Shown: positions 1 through 10,500, numbered from the stretch's first letter. The stretch: 64,000 bases of DNA from Pseudohongiella sp. (GCA_030651695.1 JAUSCD010000022.1:1-64000), one strand, 5' to 3'. Notes: a model not told the origin generated them from the sequence alone. Numbers and translations: made by a program.

Positions 1-122
1 GGCAGGATATATTTGCTTACATCGAAATGTTTTACAATCCAGTTCGTCGACACGGAACTAATGGAAATGTGTCGCCGGCCGAGTATGAAAAGAGTTACTT
101 TAAGCAGCTGGGAAGTGTCTAG
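1..122 (+). CDS. IS3-family transposase (OrfB), C-terminal fragment, runs off window
   Basis: Reading from base 3, the frame gives a peptide with the motif IFAYIEMFYNPVRRHG followed by SPAEYE and a stop at 120-122. This is the C-terminal end of the DDE integrase-type transposase (OrfB/InsF) of IS3 elements, downstream of the catalytic Glu. The rest of the gene is beyond the left edge, so activity cannot be judged. The element has inserted into a helicase gene whose 3' part follows directly. Confidence 0.8.
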   Translation, partial: QDIFAYIEMFYNPVRRHGTNGNVSPAEYEKSYFKQLGSV

Positions 123-140
123 AGAACTGGTAGCGATTCA
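1..140 (+). mobile_element. Right end of an IS3-family insertion sequence
   Basis: The first 140 bases read as the 3' end of an IS3-family element: the last codons of the transposase, a TAG at 120-122, then a short stretch ending in GATTCA at 135-140 that resembles the right terminal inverted repeat of IS3 elements. Immediately after base 140 a different reading frame opens that encodes the inside of a helicase. Base 140 is therefore my best estimate of the IS boundary. The left end and any target duplication lie outside the window. Confidence 0.7.
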
Positions 141-1081
141 GTGCAATTCTGGCGCGCAGCCACAAATACCTTGCTCCGGTGCAAGCGTGGTGCGAACAAA
201 ACAAAATCGTTTATCACATGGCAGCCGATAAGGGGCGAATGCCTGCATTGACCCGACACAGGGAATTCGTTTGTTTCGTTGATGCCATACTCAATCAACA
301 GGCTCCCGCTGGCGCCGAAGAGCTACTCGATCTTCTGAATATGATGGGCATAGATGGTTCCTGGCTAGGCGTGTTCTGCGAAGCTATCGAGCAGTTCAAG
401 CTAGAGTTCGGCGAGGCACAGCTCAGGGGGGCATCGCTGGTTGATTGGTTCTACGATTACTTCAGGGACATGCGTCAACAGCCATTGGACGGACTTTACC
501 TTGGTACGGTGCATTCGGCAAAGGGCTTGGAATTTCTGCATGTGCTGATGCTGGACGGCGGCTGGCTTACAGAATTGCCTACGCTAGAAGATGAGCGACG
601 CCTCTATTACGTTGGGATGACCCGCGCAGCTCAAACACTGACCTTATGCGAGTTTGAGAGTCACAACCCATTCAGCTCGATATTGTCGTCGTCATCGGTG
701 GCAATTCACTGGCAGGGTGAATACAACCCTGATCTAGGCAAGCGGTACATGACGCTCGCTCTTAGTGAAATTGATATTGGCTATGCCGGACGCCAGCCAG
801 AAAGCGCCGAGATCCATCGCAATATCGCACGGCTTAGTGTAGGCAGCCCTTTGCGCTGGAAGGAAGATAGCAACAACCGATATTTGATGCTGGATACTGA
901 TGGGAACATTGTGGGGAGGGCTTCAGCGTCTTTCCGTTTGGATGGGCTGATTGAATCCAGTACCGTCGCTGCAGTGGTCGTCAGGTATGCAGAGGACTCC
1001 GAGGAACAGTATCGAGACCACAACAAGTGCAAACGCTGGGAGGTGGTTGTGCCTAAAGTGGTTTTGAGTCCGATCAAATGA
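141..1081 (+). pseudogene. 3' fragment of a UvrD/Rep-type (superfamily 1) DNA helicase, cut by the IS3 element
   Basis: An open frame of about 313 codons starts right at the IS boundary with SAILARSHKYLAPVQAW, a typical internal helicase sequence, so the gene has lost its 5' part. It carries helicase motif V (TVHSAKGLEF, about 506-535) and motif VI (YYVGMTRA, about 605-628) and a C-terminal extension ending WEVVVPKVVLSPIK. That tail resembles, from memory, the end of very large RecQ/UvrD fusion helicases found in accessory regions. The first in-frame start codon is GTG at 179, but it lies inside the domain and is unlikely to be a genuine start. The ATPase N-terminal motifs are missing, so the fragment should be inactive. 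The rest may lie beyond the IS, left of the window. Confidence 0.75.
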
Positions 1082-1100
1082 CTTTTTGATGGAATAAGTT

Positions 1101-1214
1101 GTGAGCCTACAAGGCAAGATATATTTGCAGGGGCGGTATTGTCTGGAAAACGCCGAGGAACTTCTCGGGGCGGGAGAGCTGGCCGAGATCGCCCGCAGCG
1201 TTTGGAAGCCGTAG
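1101..1214 (+). CDS. Small ORF, possibly a gene remnant (37 codons)
   Basis: A GTG at 1101, preceded by a weak GGAAT ribosome-binding sequence and 19 bases after the helicase stop, opens a 37-codon frame containing YCLENAEELLGAGELAEIAR, stopped by TAG at 1212-1214. The helical, Ala/Glu/Leu-rich composition is reminiscent of the first helices of HEPN-like proteins, and the frame continues for a few plausible codons after the TAG. It may be the truncated start of a gene that once followed the helicase. It is too short for assignment. Confidence 0.3.
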   Translation: MSLQGKIYLQGRYCLENAEELLGAGELAEIARSVWKP

Positions 1215-1406
1215 TCGTCGGCTCAGACCGATGAGTAGATAACCTGGTAGCTCTATTAAATGGGTAGTAACTAAAGAGTGATGGGGCAAAGCGAAGTATT
1301 AGATGATGCCTGGAGAGGACTGGTATTTTTGGTATAAGTATTTGTAATGGATATAATTATAAAAATTTATATTTAACCGTTGTAACTACTGTTGTTGCTA
1401 AAGCAA
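1215..1406. other. AT-rich intergenic stretch, no gene seen
   Basis: I see no coding frame with plausible codon use here. The segment around 1325-1380 is notably A/T-rich compared with the chromosomal genes to the right. It separates the rightward helicase remnant from the leftward deaminase operon. Confidence 0.5.
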
Positions 1407-1439
1407 AGCTCAGGCCGACATAATATGTCGGCCTGAGCT
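1407..1439 (-). terminator. Perfect 33-nt palindrome, likely terminator of the leftward deaminase operon
   Basis: Two 16-base arms (AGCTCAGGCCGACATA and its exact complement) are separated by a single base. It lies 16 nt past the stop of the 57-codon ORF. On the minus strand the stem is followed by TTGCTTTAG, a modest T-rich tail, so a Rho-independent terminator is the simplest reading. The perfect symmetry and near-absence of a loop are unusual for a terminator. Confidence 0.6.
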
Positions 1440-1454
1440 CCGTAGTCAGACGAC

Positions 1455-1628
1455 CTACCGTCTTTCTCTGTTGCCAGATGCAGACATAGAGGTAGCAGCT
1501 GTAGGCTGTTGTGAGTTGGAGGCAGCGGTACTATTCCGTGTCCCAGAGCTGTTGTAAGTGCTAGTCCTTCTATTTTCGAGAATTTGACTTGCTGCCGTTA
1601 GGTATTGACTTCTGTCAGGTCTTTGCAT
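1455..1628 (-). CDS. 57-residue Ser/Thr/Asn-rich small protein downstream of the dCTP deaminase
   Basis: On the minus strand an ATG at 1628 lies only 3 nt after the TGA of the deaminase gene (1632-1634), and a frame of 57 codons ends in TAG at 1455-1457. The product starts MQRPDRSQYLTAAS, is rich in Ser, Thr, Asn and Arg and ends in GNRERR. No domain is recognised. The near-contiguous spacing suggests translational coupling, and the palindromic terminator follows 16 nt later, so the two genes look like one operon. It could be a regulator or antitoxin-like partner of the deaminase, or a chance frame; low-complexity composition argues for caution. Confidence 0.45.
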   Translation of the reverse strand: MQRPDRSQYLTAASQILENRRTSTYNSSGTRNSTAASNSQQPTAATSMSASGNRERR

Positions 1629-1631
1629 AAT

Positions 1632-3257
1632 TCAGTCCTTTTGTTTTTCTGGGGCCCAAGTTAATCCGGAAATTGATAATATCTTATTGGCGGATTCTAT
1701 TACTAGCGCCTCGATGTCGATATATGTGTCTACGTAACGTTTTATCCTCGCACCACTTTTACCCGGATCCCAAGGAGTTGGTTTACCGTCCGAAGTTCGT
1801 CTTTTTCCTGGCCATTTAAAAAGTTTTTCATAATGCTGAGGTGCGACACCAATAAAAGGCATAAAATTAACTTTGCCTTTTACCTCACCTGATGGATCTA
1901 CTTCTACGGATTCGCCATACATCATTTCAGTCTTACTCTTGTGGTAGGGCTCTATGTATACAACTCTTCGAATCCCCGCGCCGATTATGAGTCGAGCGCA
2001 TAAGTGGCATGGAAATGTTGTGCAGTACAAAGTTGCTCCTCTCACAGAAAGACCTTTGGACGTACAATCAAGTATTGCAGACATCTCAGCATGGAGAGGG
2101 CGGCCAAATTCCAAAAGGCTGTTAATCGTTAAGTGAGACCAGATTTCTTTACCCTCTCCGTGGTAAAGGTACTCTTCTAGACCACTAGGGTTACTTTTCC
2201 ACTTTTCGCTCAGAATGTCTTTCTTTGCAAGTCCGTTAACAATTTCTCCAACAATTTGTTTTCTAAATGCAACGCTAAAGTCCTGACCAACCGAGTAGTC
2301 TCTCCCGTCTGGAGTATCTCCGTCCCAATACAATCCGCCACCGTGCTTTGGTATGTCATTATGCCCCATGCCAAGTACTGAACCATGGTCGTCGAGGATC
2401 GCCGCTCCCACTTGTCTTGACATATCCAATGATCGAAGAGCTGCGCATGATGCTAAATACATTCCATGTTCGTCGCGAGTAGGTGAATGAAATGGATTGC
2501 AAAAAAAACTTTCGAAGAAGCGTCTGGTGGCTGTCTCACACTTCTTTCGTTCTCTAACGTCAACCACCAGATCTGCCATTGCGAAAACATCCGACACTCG
2601 TTGGCCAAGATCTCCGGCGTTCTCTTCGGAGTGGTCTCTATCTATTAATACTCTAGCTTGTTGAATTGAGTTCTGCTCAGTAGTTTGTCCGCCTGCTAGA
2701 CGCATAACTAAAGAATTGAGTCTGACTTCTTTTGGTGCGTAGGCGGATATCAAAACAAAGCCACCGCCGTAAGTGCGGCGCAATAGAGCAACTTCATCAG
2801 GGTTCTTTAGGGAGTCCAATACGTATGCCATTCCAGGGACTGGCCGATAGAAGTCTTCGCCTGTGGCGAGTTTCACTTCATGGTTTTCGGGGAGAGACGC
2901 GTTAGCTTTATTTCGCTCGTCCCAGATTAACGAGATCGCTAACCTTGCCAGTATGTCTCCTCGTTTTGTGCTGGATCTTAGTTCACTGCCTGCATCCATT
3001 CGTGAACAAATTCGGTCGTACTCATTGCCATCTTTAAGTGCAGTACTAAGTCCCTCTACGGAGGCCAATATATGGCTTATTCGAATTAGTGCACATTTAT
3101 ACCCAAACGCCCTCAGTTCTTGCTCAATCATTGAGTGAACGTCTTTTAATGGTGTGCCAAGTGGTCCAACTAGGCCTATAACGAGTTCTGGTTGTCGCGC
3201 AAAGTGGGCTGGTTGTCCGCTCTCGGGTAGATCTTCGCGATTTGGCACCATATCCAT
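1632..3257 (-). CDS. Anti-phage dCTP deaminase (kinase-like domain fused to dCMP/CMP-type deaminase)
   Basis: A 541-residue protein with two parts. The N-terminal region holds a P-loop-like segment GLVGPLGTPL (residues 28-37) that lacks the usual Lys of Walker A. The C-terminal region is a zinc-dependent deaminase with His-Ala-Glu at 389-391 and PCHLC at 416-420, which give the Zn ligands (H389, C417, C420) and the catalytic Glu (E391). This architecture is that of the defence deaminases (AvcD/DCD type), which convert dCTP or dCMP to the deoxyuridine form on infection and starve phage of nucleotides. In Vibrio the enzyme is held off by a neighbouring small RNA (AvcI); no such RNA is obvious in the 40-nt gap upstream here. 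Start at 3257 follows a weak GTGAGA ribosome site. It sits between restriction genes and an IS-cut helicase. Confidence 0.85.
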   Translation of the reverse strand: MDMVPNREDLPESGQPAHFARQPELVIGLVGPLGTPLKDVHSMIEQELRAFGYKCALIRISHILASVEGLSTALKDGNEYDRICSRMDAGSELRSSTKRGDILARLAISLIWDERNKANASLPENHEVKLATGEDFYRPVPGMAYVLDSLKNPDEVALLRRTYGGGFVLISAYAPKEVRLNSLVMRLAGGQTTEQNSIQQARVLIDRDHSEENAGDLGQRVSDVFAMADLVVDVRERKKCETATRRFFESFFCNPFHSPTRDEHGMYLASCAALRSLDMSRQVGAAILDDHGSVLGMGHNDIPKHGGGLYWDGDTPDGRDYSVGQDFSVAFRKQIVGEIVNGLAKKDILSEKWKSNPSGLEEYLYHGEGKEIWSHLTINSLLEFGRPLHAEMSAILDCTSKGLSVRGATLYCTTFPCHLCARLIIGAGIRRVVYIEPYHKSKTEMMYGESVEVDPSGEVKGKVNFMPFIGVAPQHYEKLFKWPGKRRTSDGKPTPWDPGKSGARIKRYVDTYIDIEALVIESANKILSISGLTWAPEKQKD

Positions 3258-3297
3258 TTCTATCTCACTGAGTTAATTATAGTAAGAGTATTGGAAT

Positions 3298-4290
3298 TTA
3301 CTCTGCCGGCCAATAAACCCTAATCAGCGGCACCAATACCCGACCGTCCATATCAAATTTGTCATAGTGCGCAACAATCAGATCGGCCAAGTCGTCAGTG
3401 TCGATCAACGTCACTGGGTACGTCGCTCTCTCAGCCTCATATCTAGCTTCTCTTGAAAAACCTCCGGTGCTTACATATAGCCCGGTGTCCCCAGTGCGCA
3501 GTACACCCACAAAGCTTCTGATCGCCTGAGAGCCCATTGCGCCAGCGCGGTGTTTTACCTCAACCTTGATTCTTGGCTGAGTCAGGCCAAGACCGTCAGG
3601 TGAGGCTATGACATCAACACCCCGATCCGGACCGCGTGGTGAAATTTTGGTCTTGTAGCCCATAGCGCGCAGGATAGCTGCCGCCAACTCTTCCATTTCC
3701 TCAGGTTGCAATGCCAGGATTTTGTCTTTGATCAGCTCATGCGCATCGGAAATTGCTTTGCCCTTGGTTTCACTGAAGTCTTCTTCGATCTCTTGCTCCG
3801 TCTGAATAATTGGCTTTCCGTGCAGTGCAGCGAGAATGTCGTTCAACACGGAAACAGAAAGGGAAAACAAGGTCAAGGTAGAGCCAAGCGAGTTGCGAGT
3901 GGATAGAGGTAATGTGTCCCTAGATACAGCACCGAGCCATTTGACTGTGCGCGTGTGCGAATGCCCGCCAATCTGTTTACCCTCAGGCATAAATTGATAG
4001 AGTCCTAAGTCCTCACCTACAAGATATTCCCGTCGCTCAGGGCTGTAGCTGATTACGGTGTCACCTTTTTGGATTTCGTCGCGGAATTTGCGAAGCATTG
4101 CAACAGAATTAGCTGTTTTGGCGGGTTTGGGATTTCCATAGCTGGCGATGTAAGCAGCGCGAATATCGTCGATTGATTGAAGCTTTGTCAGATCGCCCAG
4201 TTCATTCCAGCCTATTGAAATATAGCCAGATTCAAAATCCTCGATCAGTTTACCGCCACGCCCCGCGCGTATCATCCATCCACTTGCCAT
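3298..4290 (-). CDS. Mrr-type restriction endonuclease
   Basis: A 330-residue protein. The C-terminal half is an Mrr-like PD-(D/E)xK nuclease: EEMEELAAAILRAMGYK, then GVDVIA with the catalytic Asp, then KVEVKHR with the E-x-K, and the QAIRSFVGVL helix. The N-terminal half begins MASGWMIRAGRGGKLI and contains a YISIGW segment seen at the start of other Mrr-like proteins, probably a DNA- or modification-sensing domain. Enzymes of this group cut modified or foreign DNA. An upstream ATG at 4362 would add 24 residues (Asn/Gly-rich, not family-like), so I prefer the ATG at 4290. The gene is divergent from hsdM and lies 40 nt upstream of the deaminase gene in the same direction, possibly co-transcribed with it. 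Confidence 0.8.
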   Translation of the reverse strand: MASGWMIRAGRGGKLIEDFESGYISIGWNELGDLTKLQSIDDIRAAYIASYGNPKPAKTANSVAMLRKFRDEIQKGDTVISYSPERREYLVGEDLGLYQFMPEGKQIGGHSHTRTVKWLGAVSRDTLPLSTRNSLGSTLTLFSLSVSVLNDILAALHGKPIIQTEQEIEEDFSETKGKAISDAHELIKDKILALQPEEMEELAAAILRAMGYKTKISPRGPDRGVDVIASPDGLGLTQPRIKVEVKHRAGAMGSQAIRSFVGVLRTGDTGLYVSTGGFSREARYEAERATYPVTLIDTDDLADLIVAHYDKFDMDGRVLVPLIRVYWPAE

Positions 4291-4430
4291 TGTGCAATTC
4301 TCGTTATTGTTGATCCCGAAACGCGACTGATTATTACCTGTTCCGCCATTCGCGTCCAACACTGTCCCATCCCATCCCGTTTAATGTACTATCACCCGCC
4401 ATAATAAGGACATATCAACCAGGTACATTG

Positions 4431-6185
4431 ATGAATACCGAAAGCCATTCCCAGACCGCCGCCTTCCTCTGGTCAGTTGCCGATCTCCTGCGTGGGGACT
4501 TCAAACAATCCCAATACGGCCGCATTATCCTGCCCTTTACCCTGTTGCGGCGCATGGAGTGCGTGCTGGAAGGCACCAAGGCCAAAGTGCTGGTTGAGGC
4601 TAAAGCACATCAGAACAAGTCGTATGCGGTTCGCGAGCAGCTGCTGCTGCGGGCATCGGGCCACCAGTTTTTTAATGAATCGCAATTGTCCCTCGGAAGT
4701 TTGGCAGACGCCCAGATTAGCGATGACTTGCTGACCTATACCCAGTCCTTCAGCAAGGATGCGCGTGAGATCTTCGAGCATTTCCACTTTGAGGACTTTG
4801 TGCAGCAGCTTTCTGCCGCTGATTTGCTGTATCAGATCGTGCAGCGTTTTGCGGCCGTTGACTTGAGCCCGAAGAAAATCAGCAACTTCGGCATGGGCAT
4901 CATCTTCGAGGAGCTGATTCGCAAGTTTGCGGAAAGCTCCAATGAAACCGCAGGGGAGCACTTTACGCCCCGCGACATCGTGCATCTGGCGACCTCCCTG
5001 GTCATCACCGGGCAGGATGACAAGCTCAAGCCCAACAAGATTGTCACCATCTACGACCCCACAGCGGGCACGGGCGGCTTCCTGTCCGAAGGCGATGAGT
5101 ACATCCAGGCCATCAGCGAGAAGGTGACGGTTTCCCTCTCCGGTCAGGAGCTGAATCCCGAGTCCTACGCCATCTGCAAGGCAGACATGCTGATCAAGGG
5201 GCAGGACATCAGCAAGATCAGGCTGGGTAATACGCTCTCCGACGATCAGCTTGCTGGTGAGCGTTTCGACTTTATGCTCAGCAACCCACCTTTTGGAGTC
5301 GAGTGGAAAAAGGTACAGAAGCAGATCACCGATGAGCACAAGCGCCTTGGCCACGATGGCCGCTTTGGGCCAGGTCTACCGCGCGTATCCGATGGTTCCC
5401 TGCTGTTCCTCCTGCACCTGGTCAGCAAGATGCGCGACCCGCGCGAGGGCGGCTCCCGCATCGGGATTATTCTCAACGGCTCGCCCCTGTTTACCGGTGG
5501 TGCCGGCAGTGGGGAATCCGAGATTCGCCGCTACCTGCTGCAGCACGACTACGTGGAAGCCATCGTGGCGCTGCCCACCGATATGTTCTACAACACCGGC
5601 ATCGCGACCTATATCTGGCTGCTTTCCAACAACAAGCCGAAGGAGCGCAAGGGCAAGGTGCAGTTGATCGATGGCACCCAGCACTTCAGCAAGATGCGCA
5701 AATCACTGGGCAGCAAACGCCAGTACATTACTGACGAGCAGATTGATGATCTGGTGCGCCTGTATGGCCGCTTTGAAGAAACGCCGCAGAGCAAGATATT
5801 CCCGATTGAAGCCTTTGGTTATCGCCGCATTACCGTGGAGCGTCCCCTGCGTGATGAGCAGGGCAATATCGTGGTGGCGACAAAGGGCAAGAACAAAGGT
5901 AAGCCAGAAGCCGACAGCAGCCTGCGCGATAACGAGAATGTGCCGCTGGGGCAGTCTGTCTACGACTACTTCGAGCGCGAAGTGAAACCCCACGTGCCCG
6001 ATGCCTGGATTGATGAATCAAAGACCGATGCGCTTGATGGAGAGGTGGGTGTTGTCGGGTTTGAAATCCCATTCAATCGGCATTTCTATGTGTTCAAACC
6101 GCCACGCCCGCTGGAAGAAATCGATGCAGACCTGAAGCAGTGTACCGACCGGATCAAGCAGATGATCGAGGAGTTGTCGGCGTGA
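4431..6185 (+). CDS. hsdM: Type I restriction-modification system, DNA adenine methyltransferase subunit HsdM
   Basis: A 584-residue N6-adenine methyltransferase. It has the AdoMet-binding motif [10 protein letters not shown] (about 209-217) and the catalytic motif IV NPPFG (about 285-289), with the helical HsdM N-terminal domain before them. With HsdS it methylates the recognition site; with HsdR it forms the full endonuclease. I chose the ATG at 4431 over the TTG directly before it (4428); AGG at 4421-4423 is the likely ribosome site. The last bases overlap the hsdS start by 4 nt (GTGA), typical of translational coupling. Confidence 0.95.
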   Translation: MNTESHSQTAAFLWSVADLLRGDFKQSQYGRIILPFTLLRRMECVLEGTKAKVLVEAKAHQNKSYAVREQLLLRASGHQFFNESQLSLGSLADAQISDDLLTYTQSFSKDAREIFEHFHFEDFVQQLSAADLLYQIVQRFAAVDLSPKKISNFGMGIIFEELIRKFAESSNETAGEHFTPRDIVHLATSLVITGQDDKLKPNKIVTIYDPTAGTGGFLSEGDEYIQAISEKVTVSLSGQELNPESYAICKADMLIKGQDISKIRLGNTLSDDQLAGERFDFMLSNPPFGVEWKKVQKQITDEHKRLGHDGRFGPGLPRVSDGSLLFLLHLVSKMRDPREGGSRIGIILNGSPLFTGGAGSGESEIRRYLLQHDYVEAIVALPTDMFYNTGIATYIWLLSNNKPKERKGKVQLIDGTQHFSKMRKSLGSKRQYITDEQIDDLVRLYGRFEETPQSKIFPIEAFGYRRITVERPLRDEQGNIVVATKGKNKGKPEADSSLRDNENVPLGQSVYDYFEREVKPHVPDAWIDESKTDALDGEVGVVGFEIPFNRHFYVFKPPRPLEEIDADLKQCTDRIKQMIEELSA

Positions 6186-7570
6186 GTTTTCCAAGGTATT
6201 CAGCTTACAAAGCTTCTGGAGTTGACTGGCTTGGTGAGGTGCCTGAGCATTGGGGGATTTGTAGTTTTCGACATCTAATAAAGTCCGTTAGCAATGGCAC
6301 AACCGTGGAGCAAACTGATGAATCTGATGATACTGTTGCGGTCAGCCGAATCGAAACCATATCTACGGGAACTATCAATTTCAATAAAGTAGGATTTGTA
6401 GCTTCTCAGGATGTAGCGGTGAGATTTCTGTTGAATGCTGGCGATATTCTATTTTCACATATTAATTCGCTACCGATGGTAGGTAATGTCGCTGTATATA
6501 CTGGTAGAAAGCCACTATTGCATGGGATGAACCTGTTACGGCTGCAGCCTCGCAACAATATTTCAAGTGATTGGATTTTGTATTGGTTGAAATCTAAAAA
6601 TGTACGACAGGAAGTAGAGAGCAGAGCGAAACCGGCAATCAATCAAGCGAGCATTTCCACAGATTCCGTCCGGGCGTTACCGGCTTTAATGCCACCGGAG
6701 TCTGAGCAAACCCAAATTGCCCGCTTCCTGGACCACGAAACCGCCAAGATCGACGCCCTGATCGAACAGCAACAACGCCTGATCGAACTGCTCAAGGAAA
6801 AGCGTCAGGCCGTGATCTCCCATGCCGTCACCAAAGGCCTCGACCCGACCGTACCGATGAAGAATTCCGGGGTGGAGTGGCTTGGTGAGGTGCCGGCGCA
6901 TTGGGACGTAGCCTCATTAAAAATGCTGGTTGATGTGCGGGATGGCACTCACGAGACACCAAGTTATGTTGAGCCATCAGAGACCAGCTTTCCCCTTGTA
7001 ACCTCCAAAGATGTAACAGGCGGCACTCTACTGCTTGATGAGTGCAAGCATATTTCTGCGGATGACTATTATTCGATAATACGTCGATCAGGTGTCTCAG
7101 CAGGCGACATACTCATGCCAATGATAGGCACAGTAGGTTCGCCGTTTTTGCTCACCAAAGAATACGAGATCGCAATAAAAAATTTAGCTTTATTCCGAAC
7201 TTCACGAAGCAATGAAGAGCTTGTAAACCGATTTTTGCTGTATTTTCTATATTCAAGTGAATGCCAAGTACAGTTCGATTTAGAAAGCAGAGGGGGTGTA
7301 CAAAATTTCGTATCGCTTGGAACTCTTAGGGGCTTGCGTTTACCGGTTCCCCCGACAGAGGAGCAACTTAGTATCGTCCAACATCTAACTAAAGAAACCA
7401 GCAGACTTGATTCGCTAATATTAGAGGCAGGCGGTGCCATAGAATTTCTGAATGAGCGCCGCTCCGCCCTGATCTCCGCCGCAGTCACCGGCAAAATTGA
7501 CGTCCGCAATTGGAAGCCCCCAGTGTCTGAATCGGAACAAGAATCGCAACAGGAGGTCGCGCGTGGCTGA
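6182..7570 (+). CDS. hsdS: Type I restriction-modification system, specificity subunit HsdS
   Basis: A 462-residue protein with two target-recognition domains and the repeated boxes typical of Hsd[14 protein letters not shown] opens the first half and [13 protein letters not shown] opens the second (about 6866-6905). Each half ends in a coiled-coil helix region ([20 protein letters not shown] and the C-terminal equivalent ending [18 protein letters not shown]). The two variable domains, about 6250-6690 and 6910-7340, are visibly more A/T-rich than hsdM and hsdR, as expected for exchangeable recognition modules. The start is taken as GTG 6182, overlapping the hsdM stop by 4 nt; an upstream ATG at 6140 lies deep in hsdM and is unlikely. 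Confidence 0.93.
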   Translation: MSFPRYSAYKASGVDWLGEVPEHWGICSFRHLIKSVSNGTTVEQTDESDDTVAVSRIETISTGTINFNKVGFVASQDVAVRFLLNAGDILFSHINSLPMVGNVAVYTGRKPLLHGMNLLRLQPRNNISSDWILYWLKSKNVRQEVESRAKPAINQASISTDSVRALPALMPPESEQTQIARFLDHETAKIDALIEQQQRLIELLKEKRQAVISHAVTKGLDPTVPMKNSGVEWLGEVPAHWDVASLKMLVDVRDGTHETPSYVEPSETSFPLVTSKDVTGGTLLLDECKHISADDYYSIIRRSGVSAGDILMPMIGTVGSPFLLTKEYEIAIKNLALFRTSRSNEELVNRFLLYFLYSSECQVQFDLESRGGVQNFVSLGTLRGLRLPVPPTEEQLSIVQHLTKETSRLDSLILEAGGAIEFLNERRSALISAAVTGKIDVRNWKPPVSESEQESQQEVARG

Positions 7571-10500
7571 CAGTAAGGAAGCGGTATTTCAGCAGGATAT
7601 TATTGATGCGATGACCGCTGACGGCTGGCTGAGCGGGCCTGCCTCAGGCTACGACCGCCGCGCAGCACTGTATACCGAAGACCTACTGGCTTACATCAAG
7701 GATGCCTGGCCGGAGCGCTGGGAAAAATTCAGTAAAAACAATCCCAAAGACCCTGAAGGCGTGCTGGTACAGAAGCTGGTGCGTGAGCTGGAAAAGCATG
7801 GCACGCTGGATTTACTGCGAAATGGTTTCAAGGTGCCAGGCGTGAAGATCGACCTGTGCAGCTTCAAGCCCGACCATGACATGAACCCGGACACGCATCG
7901 CCGGTATCAGGCCAACCGTCTGCGAGTAGTGCCGGAGGTGTCCTATTCGCCGCATTTTAGAGAAGGCTACTATAACCCTCGACTCGATCTTGTGCTGTTC
8001 GTCAATGGCATTCCCACTGCGACGCTGGAGCTAAAAAGCGAATTCAAGCAATCAGTGGAAAACGCCAAGCGCCAGTACCGCAATGACCGCCCGCCAGCCG
8101 ATCCACTGACCCGCAAACCAGAACCTTTGCTCACCTTTAAACGCGGTGCCCTGGTGCATTTTGCCGTGGGGCAAAGCGAGGTGGCCATGACCACTCGCCT
8201 GGCGGGCAAGGAGACCTATTTTCTGCCTTTCAATATGGGCACGGAAGAAGGAGGTGCGGGTAACCCGAAACCGGAAGACGAAAACCACTATGCCACGTCC
8301 TACCTGTGGAATCGATTGTTTCAGCGTGATGCCTGGTTGAAAGTGCTGGGGCGCTTTATGCACTTGCAGCGGGAAAAATCCGAAGGCTTTGACGGCAAGA
8401 TCACTGTCAAGGAAACCATGATCTTCCCGCGCTTTCATCAGTGGGAAGTGGTCAACAAGCTGATCGATACCACGCGAATGGAAGGTCCGGGCAAGCGTTA
8501 TCTGATTCAGCACAGCGCCGGTTCTGGCAAGTCCAACTCGATTGCCTGGGGAGCGCATCAGCTTGCCGCGCTCTACGATGACAAGGGCGAGAAGCTGTTC
8601 AACTCCATCATTGTGGTCACCGACCGCACAGTCCTCGACAGCCAGTTGCAAAACACCATCGGTCAGTTTGAGCATGCGGCGGGTGTGGTGGTGCCGATCA
8701 GTCGTGACATCGGCAATCTGAGCAAGTCAGAACAGTTGGCAGAAGCCTTGGCCAATCAGACTCGCATCATCATTGTCACCATCCAGACATTCCCCGCCTT
8801 GTTTGAAGCGCTGGATAAATATCCCAAGCTGGCAGCCGGTCGCTATGCGGTGATTGCTGATGAAGCACACTCGTCACAAACCGGTTCGTCTGCCAGCAAA
8901 CTCAAGGCCATTCTGGGCAGTGATGCACCCGACACTGACAATGGCGAAGAGATCAGCGCAGAGGAATTGCTGGATGCAGCGGTGATGGCGCGTGCGCCGA
9001 ACGAGCGCATCAGTTACTACGCGTTTACCGCAACGCCAAAATCAAAAACGCTGGAACTATTCGGACGCACACTAAACCCGGATATGCCGCCCAGTGCTGA
9101 CAACAAACCAGAAGCCTTTCACCTGTATTCCATGCGGCAGGCCATTGAAGAAGGTTTTATTCTGGATGTATTGAAGCACTACACCACCTACAGTACAGCC
9201 TGGAAGATCGCACATCCTGATGGCGAGGATGATGAGGTGGACAGCAAGAAGGCCCGCATCAAACTGGCACGCTGGGTGCGTCTGCACCCCTACAACATCA
9301 GCCAGAAAGTGGAAGTGATTGTCGAACACTTCCGCGCCAATATCCGCCACCTGCTCAACGGGCAGGCCAAGGCCATGATTGTCACTAGCAGTCGGCAGGA
9401 AGCTGTGCGTTATCAGCTGGCCGTCCAGAACTATGTGAAAGAGCAAGGTATCAGTGATGTGCATCCTTTGGTTGCCTTCTCCGGCAGCGTGTTGCCCGAT
9501 GAGGTTATACCAGAAGAGGTAACAGAGAACAGTGCACGGCTGAACCCTGGCTTGCATGGCCGAGATCTGGCCAAAGCCTTCGACACCCAGGATTACAACG
9601 TGATGATTGCGGCCAACAAATATCAAACGGGCTTTGATCAACCCAAATTGTGCGCCATGTATGTGGACAAGAAACTGCAGGGTGTAGATTGCGTGCAAAC
9701 CCTGTCGCGGCTTAACCGAACATTCCCCGGCAAGGAAACCTTTATTCTGGATTTCTTCAATGATCCCAAGGATATTCTCGACGCCTTCCTGCCTTACTAC
9801 AACAAAGCTGAACTCAATGATGTCACTGACCCGCAGATCATCTATGACATCCAGAAAAAACTGGATGCCGAGAATATCTACAACTGGGATGAAGTGGAGT
9901 CATTCGCGCTGGCCTTCTTTGATCCTAAAGCCGCCGCCAGCAAGCTGAGCTACTACTGCCAGCCGGCAAAGGAGCGGTTCACCAAACGCTACAAATTCTC
10001 TGCGGAAGCGCAAAAGCAGGCAAAGGACTTTTACCGCACTGCTGAAGCCAATGGTGACAGCGCCGGGCTAAAACGTGCGGAACATGCACTCAAGGAGGCC
10101 GGAGAACAGGTCGATCAATTGGAACTGTTCCGCAAGAACCTGCAGAGTTTTGTGCGTTTGTACGAGTTTCTATCACAGATCATTCCCTACGAAGATCGAG
10201 AGCTGGAGCAGTTGTGTGTGTTCGCCAAACATCTGTATCCCTTGCTGCGAGTGGATCGCTTGGACGCGGAGGATGTTGATGTCGGTGAGCTGCAATTAAC
10301 ACATTACCGGCTGACCAAACGTCAGGAACAGCAATTGAAGTTGGCGGAAACAGAAGGTGAATACGGTTTGAAACCCGCTTCAGAAGTTGGTTCCGGTAAA
10401 CCCAATGATGCTGAGAAGAAACGCCTTTCCGAGATTATTGAAGCGTTAAACGATTTGTTTGGAGCCGAGGTGACCGACGAGAACAAACTGACCTTTGCTA

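Noticed and set aside
4473-5354. Long minus-strand frame opposite hsdM
   Set aside because: It lies wholly within hsdM, shows no recognisable domain, and follows from the codon bias of the real gene. Similar shadows opposite rnr (11870-12805, 13376-14236), dnaB (18155-18877), hsdR (9072-9698) and aroA (60349-61110) were dropped for the same reason.
6218-6905. Direct repeat SGV[DE]WLGEVP[EA]HW in hsdS as a sign of gene fusion or duplication
   Set aside because: Repeated boxes before each target-recognition domain are the normal architecture of HsdS.
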